Below the pieces are notes generated by a model, which saw only the letters and a program-made list of their open reading frames with translations, made no database searches and was not told the origin of the DNA. Below are positions 48,666-48,848 of a stretch of DNA of 48,848 bases, piece after piece. The stretch comes from Thermoplasmata archaeon (GTDB taxonomy: Archaea > Thermoplasmatota > Thermoplasmata > Lutacidiplasmatales > UBA184): the NCBI GenBank assembly GCA_030037395.1, contig JASHRJ010000110.1, positions 1 to 48,848 of the forward strand. Reading direction: 5' to 3'. A program made the position numbers and the translations under genes. Every line of letters begins with the position of its first letter. Position 1 is the first letter of the stretch.

Positions 48666-48848
48666 CGTCCCGATCCGGTCTCGTCCGCGCCGCCGGACCC
48701 GTCGCCCGCCCCCGGCGGGCTCCACGTCTTCATCGGGGTGCGGCGCACCCCGGCCGCGGCGGCAAAGGCGTTCTTCGTACCTTCCTTCGCGCGGTGACCG
48801 GCGCTCACCACGGCGTCGCGCGCGGCGCCGCCGGCCCGGGCGGCCCCC
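48662..48848 (-). CDS. C-terminal end of an unknown protein (partial)
   Basis: A reverse-strand frame is open from the window end to a TAG at 48662, whose bases overlap the methyltransferase stop (CTAG). It reads AARAGGAARDAVVSAGHRAK, then KNAFAAAAGVRRTPMKTW and a Gly/Asp-rich tail. The Ala-rich, charged pattern suggests a helical or histone/membrane-associated protein, but nothing is recognised. Other short frames here are less regular. Confidence 0.4.
   Translation of the reverse strand, partial: GAARAGGAARDAVVSAGHRAKEGTKNAFAAAAGVRRTPMKTWSPPGAGDGSGGADETGSGR

Noticed and set aside
1-48848. CRISPR array, insertion sequence or integrase
   Set aside because: No spaced direct repeats, transposase motifs or terminal inverted repeats were seen on reading the window.

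Overview
This 48.8 kb, very GC-rich window is archaeal. Diagnostic genes are ribosomal protein L40e, RNA polymerase subunit K, archease, an AMMECR1 protein, an archaeal-type TrmI, translin and DUF357 proteins, an archaeal tricorn-factor-type M1 aminopeptidase, a mevalonate diphosphate decarboxylase homologue, an intron-containing tRNA-Tyr and archaeal FlaI/FlaJ-type secretion genes. A 5S rRNA gene stands alone, away from 16S/23S, and TATA-like boxes repeatedly lie about 24-30 bp before the start codon, so many mRNAs look leaderless. Taken together this suggests an uncultivated high-GC member of the Thermoplasmatota; that placement is inference.

Layout. 1-4 kb: a fused electron-transfer flavoprotein (cut by the window edge), a CPBP membrane protease, a CoA-binding protein and a bactofilin-like beta-helix protein. 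4-7.5 kb: isoleucyl-tRNA synthetase convergent with AMMECR1. 7.7-10.3 kb: a DrrA/DrrB-like ABC exporter divergent from a TetR regulator, with two GATAC-N4-GTATC sites between them. 10.4-13.9 kb: L40e, a GT2 glycosyltransferase, archease, and a serine-biosynthesis pair. 13.9-18.3 kb: a MoxR / DUF58 / DUF4129 membrane cluster. 18.4-21.4 kb: GNAT protein, two membrane proteins, TrmI. 21.6-26.2 kb: tRNA-Gly(GCC), a second ABC exporter, a HesB-like/MIP18 fusion, and a PKD surface protein ending in a zinc ribbon.

26.5-31.3 kb: RpoK, then a reverse-strand run of a transketolase C-subunit-like protein, transaldolase, DUF357, translin and MTAP, followed by endonuclease IV and 5S rRNA. 31.5-39.4 kb: M1 aminopeptidase, thioesterase, MDD-family enzyme, a di-iron PaaA-like protein with an enoyl-CoA hydratase, ribose-5-phosphate isomerase, UMP kinase and adenylate kinase. 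39.5-41.2 kb: tRNA-Tyr with intron, a polytopic membrane protein, tRNA-Gly(CCC) and a double-ACT protein. 41.3-47.8 kb: a tight operon for a type IV pilus-like machine (pilin-like protein, secretion ATPase, two separate T2SF membrane proteins, second secretion ATPase), followed by a solitary DNA methyltransferase and the end of an unknown gene.

The most system-like locus is the pilus operon, with two paralogous ATPases around a split FlaJ-type platform. Other points of interest are divergent gene pairs that share one roughly centred TATA element, the paired TetR operator, and several proteins that keep a fold while losing expected motif residues (HesB-like domain, transketolase C subunit).
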